Assembly (NCBI RefSeq): GCF_018603435.1
Contig: NZ_CP075682.1
Span: 1,798,001 to 1,862,000 of the forward strand
Reading direction: 5' to 3'
DNA: 64,000 nt
Origin: Chryseobacterium sp. ZHDP1
Lineage (GTDB): Bacteria; Bacteroidota; Bacteroidia; Flavobacteriales; Weeksellaceae
In this document: positions 1 to 8,332 of the stretch, in pieces
How positions within the stretch are numbered: the stretch's first letter is position 1
Layout of the letters: the number at the start of each line of letters is the position of its first letter
Notes under the pieces: generated by a model
Databases searched by the model: none
Told to the model about the DNA's origin: nothing
The model's input: the letters and a program-made list of their open reading frames with translations, nothing else
Translations under genes and position numbers: made by a program

Positions 1-181
1 TGTAAATGGTTGGTTTCGCTTTACCGATTAAGGATGCTACTTCATCTATTCCGATTGGAATTTTTTTGAGAGGTATAACAACATCTTCTTTTGATACCAG
101 ATGCTTTATCTCAGCAAGTTCACGAATTAAGAAGGCGACTGCTTGTGGTAAATTTTCAAATGAAATATTTTGCAAATCCAT
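1..181 (-). CDS. Helix-turn-helix (excisionase/MerR-like) protein, cut by window edge
   Basis: Only the first 60 residues are in the window; the gene runs off the left edge. The protein opens with MDLQNISFENLPQAVAFLI, continues with a short helical segment and a linker (KKIPIGIDEVASLIGKAKPT), which reads as the first helices of a DNA-binding fold of the excisionase type found in Bacteroidota mobile elements. The start ATG lies at 181-179. Directly upstream (218-273) is a cluster of AAACAC half-sites that could be its operator. Role as an excisionase or element regulator is inferred from the family look and from the nearby integrase. Confidence 0.6.
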   Translation of the reverse strand, partial: MDLQNISFENLPQAVAFLIRELAEIKHLVSKEDVVIPLKKIPIGIDEVASLIGKAKPTIY

Positions 182-217
182 AATACTTGATTTTAATTAT
201 TATGGTGCAAATGAAAA

Positions 218-273
218 AAGTGTTTTCGCTGTGTTTGAAAAACACGACGAAAACACTTAAAACACTGTGTTTT
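218..273. promoter_or_regulatory. Nested inverted repeats built of AAACAC half-sites
   Basis: Positions 218-258 form an almost perfect hairpin: AAGTGTTTTCG, two unpaired bases, GTGTTT, a GAA loop, AAACAC, two unpaired bases, CGAAAACACTT. Immediately after, 259-273 is an odd palindrome AAAACAC-T-GTGTTTT. Six half-sites therefore sit within 56 nt, about 37 nt upstream of the cut-off HTH gene. An operator or a recombination accessory site is the likely role; this is inference. Confidence 0.5.
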
Positions 274-385
274 TGTAATCGATATTAAGCAATAAGTTTT
301 TACCTACTGTTGAAACTTAATTTTTATAGCTCATTCTAAACGTATTAATCAATTAAAATTTATTTACTAAGATTATTTTAAAAGA

Positions 386-1642
386 TTAATTTTCAAATGG
401 TAAAAATGCAGATCTCATACGCTCTTGTTCAGATCTGGGTATTCCAATCTCGCTAGCAATACTTTCCCATCCTCTTACAACCGAAATGACTTTTTCAATG
501 ATTTCATCCATTTCATTTTCGTTCAGTCTAAATTGAGCGCCCACTTCCTTAGCAAGTTCAAGATCCAAAGCATTATTATCTGTATCAATATTTAGAGCAA
601 GTCCTTCTTTATCCACAGACGGATTAATGTCATAGGCTGGTGAAAGTATCCATCCTTTTGGGGTTAAAATAAATCCGTGATTTCTAAGGTGATCATCTGT
701 GTTTGATATACAAATACTAAACACGATTCTTCTCCATAATTCCTTCAAATTATTGTTAACATCAATACCGTAGTTCGTAATAAAATCAACGATATCAAGG
801 TAACTTGCAGTTGAATCTCTTAATTTTTCTTCATTGTTTCCTGTCATAGTCATAGCTGACGAAAAATGAATTCTTCCGGAGTTTGTTCTATCAAATCTTT
901 TGGTGAAAAATGTATGATAGCTGTTACTTAATTTTTGAATCTTTGTTTCTGACATATTAATTCCGGCATCAGTAGCTAATCGGTATGCCAGATATTCCCA
1001 CGCTGCCTTATCAATTGTATCATTTTTTGAAGGAAATTTAGCAATCCATAAATTTTTTTCCTGATCCATAACATTAGCTTTCGGTCTTGCACCCCCTAAT
1101 GAAGATCCTGGAACTACAAGCAGTGCTAATAACCTTTTCATTTTAGGCTCATCTTCATTTTCAAAACTTTTCACGGCTGCCTCCAACTCTCTTAATGATG
1201 ACCAGGGTGGTGTAGGGTTATTCTCATCATCATCTAAAAAATTTCCATCTATTGAAGTCTTAAATCGCAGAGCACCCATCCTTGTTTGGTCATACACTCC
1301 TAATAAATAATCCAGATCATAAAGTTTCTTTTCTTTCTCTCCAGTTTCTTTGGCTACCTGAATAGATTTTCTTTTCATTAGTGTTCTTCCCCAAGTATCA
1401 GGCATACTATCCATAAAAACACCAAAATTTTCTTTATTGGTTGGATATTGTGGACCTCCAAACAACTGAAGATCAGGATCTATTAAATTTTGACCCGCAC
1501 TTTTAATCCACTCTTTATCATATTCAAAACTAAAGGACTTTTTTCCTTTACCCTGATGAGCTGACAAAATCCCCATTAAATGAGGACCTTGAAGGTCAAT
1601 CCAATCTGCATATACAAATATGTCAACTTTAGTAGATTTCAT
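386..1642 (-). CDS. HipA-family serine/threonine kinase toxin
   Basis: HipA-family toxins are kinases that phosphorylate a translation factor (glutamyl-tRNA synthetase in E. coli) and cause growth arrest; partner HipB neutralises them and represses the operon. The 418-residue length fits. Visible features are an N-terminal HipA_N region (about 10-130), a glycine-rich ATP loop GSSLGGARPK (179-188), a lysine in WIAKFPSK (199-206), the catalytic stretch NTDDHLRNHGF (314-324) and the metal-binding SPAYDIN (334-340). All the key residues seem intact, so an active kinase is expected. It follows the antitoxin gene by 9 nt, on the same strand, as in other hipBA operons. The target in this organism cannot be read from sequence. 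Confidence 0.9.
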   Translation of the reverse strand: MKSTKVDIFVYADWIDLQGPHLMGILSAHQGKGKKSFSFEYDKEWIKSAGQNLIDPDLQLFGGPQYPTNKENFGVFMDSMPDTWGRTLMKRKSIQVAKETGEKEKKLYDLDYLLGVYDQTRMGALRFKTSIDGNFLDDDENNPTPPWSSLRELEAAVKSFENEDEPKMKRLLALLVVPGSSLGGARPKANVMDQEKNLWIAKFPSKNDTIDKAAWEYLAYRLATDAGINMSETKIQKLSNSYHTFFTKRFDRTNSGRIHFSSAMTMTGNNEEKLRDSTASYLDIVDFITNYGIDVNNNLKELWRRIVFSICISNTDDHLRNHGFILTPKGWILSPAYDINPSVDKEGLALNIDTDNNALDLELAKEVGAQFRLNENEMDEIIEKVISVVRGWESIASEIGIPRSEQERMRSAFLPFEN

Positions 1643-1651
1643 TTAATTATA

Positions 1652-1939
1652 TTATTTCAGTAATTCTAAATCTTGCAATTTTCTTCCAAATTCATCATCA
1701 GATCCAAGCTTTAAAATATCATCGCTAAGACCCAATACTCTCAAAACATTAAAATATGATCCCATTGCCACACTTGGATCACCTTTTTCAATAAGATGTA
1801 GTGTTGAACGTACAATTCCGGCTCTCTCTGAAACCTGCTCTGTAGTTAATTTTCTTCTTTTTCGAGCAAGTTTAATATTCTCTCCCATTTGTTCCAGCAG
1901 AGCCAAATACTTGGGTAAAATTATTTGTTTCTTTTTCAT
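1652..1939 (-). CDS. HipB-like XRE-family antitoxin
   Basis: A 95-residue XRE-type HTH protein (helices about residues 18-70, core LTTEQVSERAGIVRSTLHLI) placed directly before the HipA-family gene. It should bind the kinase and repress the operon. I place the start at the ATG at 1939, giving MKKKQIILPK. An in-frame ATG 7 codons upstream (1960) lies inside the large operator palindrome and would force the extra residues to be encoded by it, which is less likely. Expression is probably autoregulated through the palindrome at 1941-1991, which starts 1 nt upstream of the chosen start. Confidence 0.85.
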   Translation of the reverse strand: MKKKQIILPKYLALLEQMGENIKLARKRRKLTTEQVSERAGIVRSTLHLIEKGDPSVAMGSYFNVLRVLGLSDDILKLGSDDEFGRKLQDLELLK

Positions 1940-1940
1940 A

Positions 1941-1991
1941 ATGTCCGTTATTTCATACAAAATTACACATTTTGTATGAAATAACGGACAT
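1941..1991. promoter_or_regulatory. Operator palindrome of the HipB/HipA operon
   Basis: Two perfect 23-nt inverted arms (1941-1963 and 1969-1991, arm begins ATGTCCGTTATTTCATAC) flank a 5-nt centre TACAC. It touches the hipB start codon. HipB proteins are known to bind palindromic operators upstream of their own gene, so autorepression is the natural reading. Confidence 0.75.
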
Positions 1992-2012
1992 TTTAAATAA
2001 AAATCTCCTCCA

Positions 2013-2044
2013 TTTGACTTTTCAAATAAAAAAGACTAACTTTG
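2013..2044 (+). promoter_or_regulatory. Promoter of the AbiEi-like gene
   Basis: A TTTG at 2013-2016 is followed after 20 nt by TAACTTTG (2037-2044), a full match to the flavobacterial -33/-7 consensus. Transcription would begin near 2051, about 37 nt before the start codon, and right at the palindrome 2053-2068. Confidence 0.6.
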
Positions 2045-2052
2045 TATTATTT

Positions 2053-2068
2053 CTTATGTATACATAAG
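2053..2068. promoter_or_regulatory. 16-bp perfect palindrome at the AbiEi-like transcription start
   Basis: CTTATGTATACATAAG is a perfect dyad sitting where transcription from the promoter at 2013-2044 would begin. Flanks extend the symmetry loosely (TTATTT before, AAATAA after). Its place fits an autorepressor site for the downstream HTH-type gene. Confidence 0.55.
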
Positions 2069-2087
2069 TAAATAATACTACGTACTA

Positions 2088-2906
2088 ATGAATTTTGAAA
2101 AGATTGTTGATGCTTATATTGCTGGTAGTCCTCACAGAAAGGCTTTAAATAAAAAGGAATTTGATTATTTGGTACAGGAAATTTCGAGTTTTCGCAAATT
2201 CAAAAAATTAAGTAAAGAAATTAGCGAATACATACTTCAAAAACATTACACCTTAGAACAAGATTTATATATTTTCAATGACTCCAATCCTGAAGTTGTT
2301 GACTTGGTTTATGCGTATAACAAATATACACACTTTAGCCACCATTCAGCACTAATAATGCATCAAATAAGTACTATTGAAAACAACGCCATCTATTTAT
2401 CAGAAGAGATCGATAGCATTTCCAGTCCTAAAAACACCTTAACTCAAGGAAATATAGATTTAGCTTTTAGTAAACCTCAGAGAGTCACAAAAAATATAAA
2501 GCAATTCAGAGACAAAACATTTTACTTTCTTAAAAATCAAAGCAGTACTACAATGGAAACCTTCATTAATGGAGTAAAAGTTTCAAATCTTGAAAAGACA
2601 CTTATAGACTGTACTGTAAGACCACTATATTCCGGTGGAACAAAAAATATCCTTAATGCATTTGCTATGGTAAAGCAATTAATTGACGCAGATAAATTAC
2701 ATCATCATTATAAAAAATTATCATTTGTATATCCTTATCACCAAGCTATTGGATTCTACTTGGATAATGCAGGTTATAAAGAAGAGTTTTACAGTAAATT
2801 TCTGGCAATGAATAGTGATTATGATTTTTACTTAGACTATCAGTTAACTTCACCTCAGTACAATCCGAAGTGGCGAATCCATTACAATGAAGACATTATC
2901 CAATAA
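2088..2906 (+). CDS. AbiEi-family antitoxin-like protein (orphan)
   Basis: A 272-residue protein resembling AbiEi, the antitoxin and autorepressor of type IV AbiE toxin-antitoxin phage-defence systems. The most telling part is VSNLEKTLIDCTVRP (165-179), the conserved start of the AbiEi C-terminal region; the preceding THFSHHSALIMHQIS (81-95) is also in the family style. The N-terminal 60 residues are helical and could be the DNA-binding part. The usual partner, an AbiEii nucleotidyltransferase toxin, is not next to it: the following gene is convergent and unrelated. A consensus promoter and a perfect palindrome precede it, which suggests autoregulation. Family call is by pattern recognition only. 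Confidence 0.55.
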   Translation: MNFEKIVDAYIAGSPHRKALNKKEFDYLVQEISSFRKFKKLSKEISEYILQKHYTLEQDLYIFNDSNPEVVDLVYAYNKYTHFSHHSALIMHQISTIENNAIYLSEEIDSISSPKNTLTQGNIDLAFSKPQRVTKNIKQFRDKTFYFLKNQSSTTMETFINGVKVSNLEKTLIDCTVRPLYSGGTKNILNAFAMVKQLIDADKLHHHYKKLSFVYPYHQAIGFYLDNAGYKEEFYSKFLAMNSDYDFYLDYQLTSPQYNPKWRIHYNEDIIQ

Positions 2907-2911
2907 AAAAA

Positions 2912-3442
2912 TTACTTATAATTTATCTTTATCTTTTCAAGGAAATTTCTGCACACTTCAAAGAGTTGAAAGATATTGTTTGCTTGGATAATACTATGTC
3001 TTTGCTGAAAAAGAGTTTCTCTAAATGATTCTGCATCAAAGACTGCATCAGATGGATCTTTTGTCAGGGCTAAATTAACGCTGATACCAGTTGTCAAATC
3101 GTTGTTCAAAATACTTCTGATATCAACAAGGGGCTTTAGATAAAAATTTAATTCTCCAATACGCCCCTGACTTTTTGAAAAAGGGAGATCGTGATTTTTG
3201 CCGAGTACATCCATATACTCTGTTAGACGAATCCTCATTAATTCTTTCTGCCTCTGAATATCAGTATAAGATATAAGTTCTTTCTTTATCGGGTCAATTT
3301 CACTTTCGATCCGTAAGATTTCGTTTTTGGTCACTTCTATATCAAAAAGAGGATTATCTAATTTATCCTGTTCTATAGATAGCGAATTTAATTTACCTTC
3401 AATTTGTTGCAGTAAAAAAGGAATATTCTCTACATTCTTCAT
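2912..3442 (-). CDS. Hypothetical coiled-coil protein
   Basis: I do not recognise this 176-residue protein. The first about 80 residues are charged and heptad-like (QQIEGKLNSLSIEQDKL, then a run rich in E, I and K), suggesting a coiled coil. The C-terminal half is mixed helical. No signal peptide or membrane segment is visible. It converges on the AbiEi-like gene with only 5 nt between the two stop codons. Its place inside the mobile element suggests accessory cargo, but no function can be assigned. Confidence 0.6.
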   Translation of the reverse strand: MKNVENIPFLLQQIEGKLNSLSIEQDKLDNPLFDIEVTKNEILRIESEIDPIKKELISYTDIQRQKELMRIRLTEYMDVLGKNHDLPFSKSQGRIGELNFYLKPLVDIRSILNNDLTTGISVNLALTKDPSDAVFDAESFRETLFQQRHSIIQANNIFQLFEVCRNFLEKIKINYK

Positions 3443-3618
3443 TTTATGTAAAATCTATTTATGATAAAATTTCTTCTAAAAAAATTTAACTATTAATAAT
3501 GTATTATAATTTTTTGAAATATTCCCGACATTTAAGTTCGTAAATGGATAGCTTCAGAAATATTAGTAAATGCTCAATAATCGCTACGACTATGCAAGGA
3601 GTTAAGATATTTATTATA

Positions 3619-4290
3619 CTAAAATTTTAAATCTCTTTTTATTTTAATGATACCTTTTTCATCATCATCTTTTAAATGACTTTTAATTGAGTCCGTTTCA
3701 ACATCTTTTAGTGAATGTTGAAAAACTTCTTTTAAAAACAATGCTACTTCATATTGATTTCGCCTATCAAAGTGCTTCCAAATGTTCCAGCCAAAATGAT
3801 ACAAATCCATATTAGATAATTTGTGAACCCTTACAGGGCTAAAATTTTCTATTTTTTCTTTCTTAGCATACTTTGTAATGTAGCTGCATAGGTTTTCTAA
3901 ATCATTAACAGATGTGTATAGCGCAAATTGCTCCTTTGTATATCTTAATGCAATCTCAAGCTTATTATCGAACTTTACAACTTCTTTAAATTTTAAATCT
4001 TCTTTAATATCAGCAATAGTAACAGGTCCAGAAAAGAATTCATTAACCAAAACTAGATTTTTTCTTTTAGTAATAATTCTGCTTATAATTTCATAGATAG
4101 TATGCAAAAACAATGTTAGACCTGAATAAATAACAACACCTACGAAAATCACGACTATAAAAAAGATATTTGCCGTAAATTCATCGGACCCTTTATCGAT
4201 AAAATATGTTCTGACTTGAGTTCCTAAAAGGATACATACCACTATAATGGGTAAATACATACATATTAATTCAAAATTTTTGACTTTCAT
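3619..4290 (-). CDS. Hypothetical membrane protein downstream of the integrase
   Basis: A 223-residue protein with two N-terminal membrane helices (about 8-27 and 41-66) and a cytoplasmic remainder of about 150 residues. The C-terminal part (HFGWNIWKHF, then NQYEVALFLKEVF, then IKSHLKDDDEKGIIKI) resembles a short domain I associate with proteins encoded beside integrases in Bacteroidota mobile elements. It starts 5 nt after the integrase stop, on the same strand, so it is probably co-transcribed with it. Function unknown. Confidence 0.6.
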   Translation of the reverse strand: MKVKNFELICMYLPIIVVCILLGTQVRTYFIDKGSDEFTANIFFIVVIFVGVVIYSGLTLFLHTIYEIISRIITKRKNLVLVNEFFSGPVTIADIKEDLKFKEVVKFDNKLEIALRYTKEQFALYTSVNDLENLCSYITKYAKKEKIENFSPVRVHKLSNMDLYHFGWNIWKHFDRRNQYEVALFLKEVFQHSLKDVETDSIKSHLKDDDEKGIIKIKRDLKF

Positions 4291-4295
4291 ATTTA

Positions 4296-5585
4296 TTAGT
4301 TTGCTTGTATAATTTCTTGGTTTTCTTCTAAAATATTTTCATCCAGCTTAATAGCTCCAGCTGCTCTATTTTTCAGTTCATCAACTACTTTAGCATAAAC
4401 TTGAGTTGTTGTAACTTTACTGTGTCCAAGCATTTTACTAACTGTATAAATGTCTGTTCCTAAAGAAAGCTGCAATGTTGCAAAAGTATGTCTGAAGCAA
4501 TGAAAAGTTATATGCTTTGTTATTCCAGCTGATTTGACCCATTTTTCGAGAGGTCTCGAAATCCAAGAGCTATCTTGTAAATTTTCAAATACTAGCTGTT
4601 CGGGAAGTCTCGGAGTTCCGCATAAATGAATTGCTTGTTCAGAAATCGGTGTATACTCGACTCCTTTTGTTTTCTTTTGTCTAAATTGAATTTTGATTCT
4701 ATTTGACTGAACATCAATTTCTTTCCACTTAAGCCTTTTAATATCACAATGTCTTAACCCTGTCAGTGCAGAAAATAAAGATGCTCTTTTCAATTCATCA
4801 TTTTCACAAGGAGTATTTACTAAAAGATTAAGTTCCTCCAAAGAGAGATGTTCACGGAAAGATTCTTGCTCTCCAATACCTTTAATCTTTGCTGATAAGT
4901 CAATTATAAAATAACCATCAATAAAAGCTTGGGAAACTATTGCCTTAAAAATAGAAAAGTACGTTGCAGCACTATTATTTGAAAGAATTCCTTTCTTTTT
5001 TCCGCGATAGGGCGCCGATAAAAGATAAAGCTTAAAATCATCAGCAAAACTCAAATCAATTTTTGAAAATCTTAAATCATCTCCGGAAAACTCTATAATA
5101 AATTCAATTAAACACCTCCAGTTAGTTCTAATTGAATCAGAACTATTATTTGAGCCGTGTCTTTTCTTTAGCAACCTATTACAGTAATCTATAAATTTTT
5201 CTTTTTGTTTTTCTTGCAATTCGGCCTTAATAGCATCGCTATCACTATACAAGTCGACATTATCATATTCTTTTTGGCGTAGTTTACGAATTCCATCAGC
5301 ATATAACATTGTCTCCCTGTCACGCTCACTCTTACAAACTATAATTCCATTATCATCACGCTTTGGTTTAAAGGCTTTTGTCCCGTCCTTTAGGTTAGTT
5401 CTGCTTGTTCTTTTTTTATCCCATTCAACCGTATAAACAATTCTATTGAGATACTCCCTAGAACGTTGCGGTTTATTTTTTCCAGCAATAAATACAGGAT
5501 AACTCTCCAAATAGACATACCATTCATTTCTATCCTCAGCTTTACGCAATCTAACTGTAACTTGAGTTTTTGAAAGTTGTTTCAT
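4296..5585 (-). CDS. Tyrosine recombinase / phage-type integrase
   Basis: A 429-residue site-specific recombinase that should integrate and excise the element. Layout: an arm-type DNA-binding segment (about 5-110), a SAM-like core-binding domain (about 125-235) and a catalytic domain. Catalytic residues are visible: R278 in TGLRHCD, a lysine near 305 (KKTKGVEY), H362 and R365 in HCFRH, H388 in LGHSK and the nucleophile Y397 in TTQVY. All are intact, so the enzyme should work. It lies 4 nt after the HTH gene on the same strand and 0.7 kb from the dnaK terminator, which makes that intergenic region the likely attachment site. Confidence 0.93.
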   Translation of the reverse strand: MKQLSKTQVTVRLRKAEDRNEWYVYLESYPVFIAGKNKPQRSREYLNRIVYTVEWDKKRTSRTNLKDGTKAFKPKRDDNGIIVCKSERDRETMLYADGIRKLRQKEYDNVDLYSDSDAIKAELQEKQKEKFIDYCNRLLKKRHGSNNSSDSIRTNWRCLIEFIIEFSGDDLRFSKIDLSFADDFKLYLLSAPYRGKKKGILSNNSAATYFSIFKAIVSQAFIDGYFIIDLSAKIKGIGEQESFREHLSLEELNLLVNTPCENDELKRASLFSALTGLRHCDIKRLKWKEIDVQSNRIKIQFRQKKTKGVEYTPISEQAIHLCGTPRLPEQLVFENLQDSSWISRPLEKWVKSAGITKHITFHCFRHTFATLQLSLGTDIYTVSKMLGHSKVTTTQVYAKVVDELKNRAAGAIKLDENILEENQEIIQAN

Positions 5586-5589
5586 AAGC

Positions 5590-6144
5590 TTAATCTATAG
5601 TACCATTATATAATTTGTCAATCTCGCTTTTTGGAGCATAAACATAATTACCAATTTGACGGGTGGGAATTGAGTACTTTCTGATATGCTTGTATACACT
5701 CGTATCGTGTAACTGAAATTTTTTGGAAATCTCACCAATAGTATAGCAATTCTCTTCAGAAAGATCATACAAGTTAGGATTAGAATTTTTCTTTTCAATC
5801 TTTTCTTTAGATGCCGGAGGAAACATTTCTTGCAAAACTTCACGATTTACTTTTATTAAACGAGTTCCTTCATTAATAGAAGGTATTACATTTTGTTTGA
5901 TAAGTCTATAAAGTGTTCTTTTTGCAATGTCAAAGAGTAAAACAGCTTCAGGGACTGTCAAGAGAATTTTATCTAAAGGAATCTGATCAATCAGTTCTTG
6001 TCTTTTTAATTCTAATTTTTCTTGACGCTTTCTTTTCTGGTAAGCATTTTTTATACACTGCTCACGACAATAAAATGAAGTTACTGTCTTAGGTATAAAT
6101 TCCTGCGAACAATGCAGACATTCTCTTTTAATCCTTTTAATCAT
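5590..6144 (-). CDS. Zinc-finger protein with two excisionase-type HTH domains
   Basis: A 184-residue protein starting at MIKRIKREC. I prefer this ATG to an in-frame one 24 codons upstream because the extra residues are hydrophobic and unlike the family. Residues C9, C12, C26 and C30 form a small zinc-binding knuckle. Two winged-HTH units follow: 62-108 (LLTVPEAVLLFDIAKRTLYR) and 134-178 (YTIGEISKKFQLHDTSVYKH). It is first in an operon with the integrase and is likely an excisionase or regulator of it. Direct repeats lie just upstream (6181-6229). Confidence 0.75.
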   Translation of the reverse strand: MIKRIKRECLHCSQEFIPKTVTSFYCREQCIKNAYQKRKRQEKLELKRQELIDQIPLDKILLTVPEAVLLFDIAKRTLYRLIKQNVIPSINEGTRLIKVNREVLQEMFPPASKEKIEKKNSNPNLYDLSEENCYTIGEISKKFQLHDTSVYKHIRKYSIPTRQIGNYVYAPKSEIDKLYNGTID

Positions 6145-6180
6145 ACATATAGAAAAACTAAAGGTAAGAAAAAAAATCTT

Positions 6181-6229
6181 AAGTGCCACATCTTCTCTGC
6201 TTAAGTGCCGGTACAAATATGGTACAAAT
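6181..6229. repeat. Short direct repeats upstream of the integrase operon
   Basis: GGTACAAAT occurs at 6210-6218 and 6221-6229 (period 11 nt), and AAGTGCC at 6181-6187 and 6203-6209. They sit between the HTH/integrase operon and the dnaK terminator. Closely spaced direct repeats at this place fit arm-type binding sites of an integrase or excisionase; this is inference. Confidence 0.4.
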
Positions 6230-6282
6230 GTGTAATAAAAAACACTTAAAAAAGCACAAAATCAAAAATCTTTGAAAAAACA

Positions 6283-6316
6283 AAAATCCCCACAAACATA
6301 CGCCTGTGGGGATTTT
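6283..6316 (-). terminator. dnaK terminator
   Basis: A 12-bp perfect stem, AAAATCCCCACA / TGTGGGGATTTT, around a 10-nt loop. It lies 31 nt beyond the dnaK stop codon and has T-runs on both strands, so it may also stop transcription from the mobile element side. Confidence 0.85.
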
Positions 6317-6347
6317 CTATATTTTGTTAATTAATATTAATCAATAA

Positions 6348-8240
6348 CTACTTAACTTCTTCGAAGTCTGCATCCTGTACATCTTCTGCACCTCCTGCAT
6401 TTCCTGTGTTCTGTGCTCCTGCATCAGCTCCCGGCTGTTGTCCTGCTGCATATAATTCTTCTGAAGCTGCCATCCAAGCTGCATCTAAAGCTTCTGTTTT
6501 AGCTTTTACGTCATCTGCATTTTTAGCCTCGAAAGCCGTTTTCAGTTCTCCGTGAGCGGCTTCAATGGCTGCTTTTTTATCAGCAGATAATTTTTCACCA
6601 AACTCTTTCAATTGCTTTTCAGTCTGGAAGATCAATCCGTCTGCTTTGTTGAAGATTTCAACTTCTTCTTTTTTCTTAGCATCGGCAGAAGCATTTTCCT
6701 GAGCTTCTTTCTTCATTCTTTCGATTTCTTCGTCAGAAAGACCTGAAGAAGCCTGAATTTTAATAGACTGCTCTTTACCTGTTCCTTTATCTTTAGCAGA
6801 AACACTTAAGATACCATTTGCATCAATATCGAATGTTACTTCAATTTGAGGAACTCCTCTTGGTGCAGGTGGAATATCTGTAAGATCGAATCTGCCGATT
6901 TCTTTGTTATCGTTGAACATTGGTCTTTCTCCCTGTCCTACTCTGATGCTTACAGCCGGCTGATTATCAGAAGCTGTAGAGAATACCTCAGATTTTTTAG
7001 TTGGGATCGTAGTGTTCGCTTCAATTAATTTAGTGAAAACAGAACCCATGGTTTCGATACCTAGAGAAAGTGGCGTAACGTCAAGAAGTAATACATCTTT
7101 TACGTCTCCGGTTAATACACCTCCCTGAATGGCTGCACCAATTGCTACAACCTCATCCGGGTTAACTCCTTTAGACGGTTTTTTACCGAAGAATTTTTCC
7201 ACTTCTTCCTGAATAATCGGGATTCTTGTAGAACCTCCTACCAAGATTACCTCGTCGATATCTGAAGTAGATAAACCTGCATCTTTCAAGGCTTTAGCAA
7301 CCGGCTCCATAGATCTTCTTACCAGATCTGCAGATAACTGCTCGAATTTAGCTTTCGTTAAAGTCTTCACTAAGTGTTTAGGACCAGTAGCAGTAGCTGT
7401 GATATATGGAAGGTTGATTTCAGTCTGCGGAGAAGAAGACAATTCGATTTTTGCTTTTTCAGCCGCTTCTTTCAATCTTTGTAATGCGATTGCATCAGAC
7501 TTTAAGTCAACTCCTTCTTCAGATTTGAATTCATCTGCCATCCAGTTGATGATTACATCATCAAAATCATCACCTCCTAAGTGCGTATCTCCGTTTGTAG
7601 ACAATACTTCGAATACACCATCTCCTAAATCTAGGATAGAGATATCGAAAGTACCACCTCCTAAATCGTATACTGCGATTTTCTGATCTTTGTGGTTTTT
7701 ATCTAGACCGTAAGCTAATGCAGCAGCAGTAGGCTCGTTGATGATTCTTTCTACTTTAAGACCTGCGATTTCACCCGCTTCTTTTGTAGCCTGTCTCTGC
7801 GCGTCGTTGAAATATGCAGGAACCGTAATTACCGCTCTTGTTACTTCCTGTCCAAGATAATCTTCAGCCGTTTTCTTCATTTTCTGAAGCGTCATTGCAG
7901 AAATTTCCTGTGGAGTATATTCTCTGTCGTCGATTTTTACTTTTACGGTATCATTTGGTCCGGAAACCACTTCATAAGGCACTCTTGAAATTTCTTTCGC
8001 ATCTTCTTTAAAATGAGTTCCGATGAATCTTTTAATTGAATATACTGTTTTCTTTGGATTTGTTACCGCCTGTCTTTTTGCAGGATCTCCTACTTTTCTT
8101 TCACCATCTTCTGTAAACGCAACGATAGACGGCGTTGTTCTTTTACCTTCTGCGTTAGGAATAACAACAGGGTCTTTACCCTCCATTACAGCAACACAAG
8201 AGTTGGTTGTTCCTAAGTCAATTCCAATTATTTTACTCAT
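6348..8240 (-). CDS. dnaK: Molecular chaperone DnaK (Hsp70)
   Basis: Hsp70 chaperone that binds exposed hydrophobic segments and cycles with DnaJ and GrpE. At 630 residues it is the normal bacterial length. The N-terminal ATPase signatures [17 protein letters not shown] and [15 protein letters not shown] are present, as is [11 protein letters not shown]; the substrate domain and a helical lid follow, then an alanine/glycine-rich tail ending DADFEEVK. It appears to be transcribed alone: dnaJ and grpE are not adjacent. A hairpin terminator follows. Possible regulatory repeats lie upstream at 8320-8332. Confidence 0.99.
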   Translation of the reverse strand: MSKIIGIDLGTTNSCVAVMEGKDPVVIPNAEGKRTTPSIVAFTEDGERKVGDPAKRQAVTNPKKTVYSIKRFIGTHFKEDAKEISRVPYEVVSGPNDTVKVKIDDREYTPQEISAMTLQKMKKTAEDYLGQEVTRAVITVPAYFNDAQRQATKEAGEIAGLKVERIINEPTAAALAYGLDKNHKDQKIAVYDLGGGTFDISILDLGDGVFEVLSTNGDTHLGGDDFDDVIINWMADEFKSEEGVDLKSDAIALQRLKEAAEKAKIELSSSPQTEINLPYITATATGPKHLVKTLTKAKFEQLSADLVRRSMEPVAKALKDAGLSTSDIDEVILVGGSTRIPIIQEEVEKFFGKKPSKGVNPDEVVAIGAAIQGGVLTGDVKDVLLLDVTPLSLGIETMGSVFTKLIEANTTIPTKKSEVFSTASDNQPAVSIRVGQGERPMFNDNKEIGRFDLTDIPPAPRGVPQIEVTFDIDANGILSVSAKDKGTGKEQSIKIQASSGLSDEEIERMKKEAQENASADAKKKEEVEIFNKADGLIFQTEKQLKEFGEKLSADKKAAIEAAHGELKTAFEAKNADDVKAKTEALDAAWMAASEELYAAGQQPGADAGAQNTGNAGGAEDVQDADFEEVK

Positions 8241-8319
8241 AATATTTTTATATTTTTTCTAATTTTAATTTTTAATTTACATTCAGTATTTCTCAATATT
8301 TATACCATTCAAAATTTTG

Positions 8320-8332
8320 TGACAAATTGACA
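8320..8332 (-). promoter_or_regulatory. Direct repeat TGTCA-N3-TGTCA upstream of dnaK
   Basis: On the dnaK strand the sequence reads TGTCAATTTGTCA about 80-90 nt before the start codon, followed by AT-rich sequence with a weak -7-like TATAAATATTG. Because dnaK is a heat-shock gene, an activator or promoter element is plausible, but I cannot name the factor. Confidence 0.35.

Noticed and set aside
1940..1960. Upstream start of the HipB-like gene at 1960
   Set aside because: It lies inside the operator palindrome; the ATG at 1939 gives the usual antitoxin N-terminus.
6846..8262. Plus-strand open frames opposite dnaK
   Set aside because: Antisense shadows of dnaK with no promoter or domain evidence.
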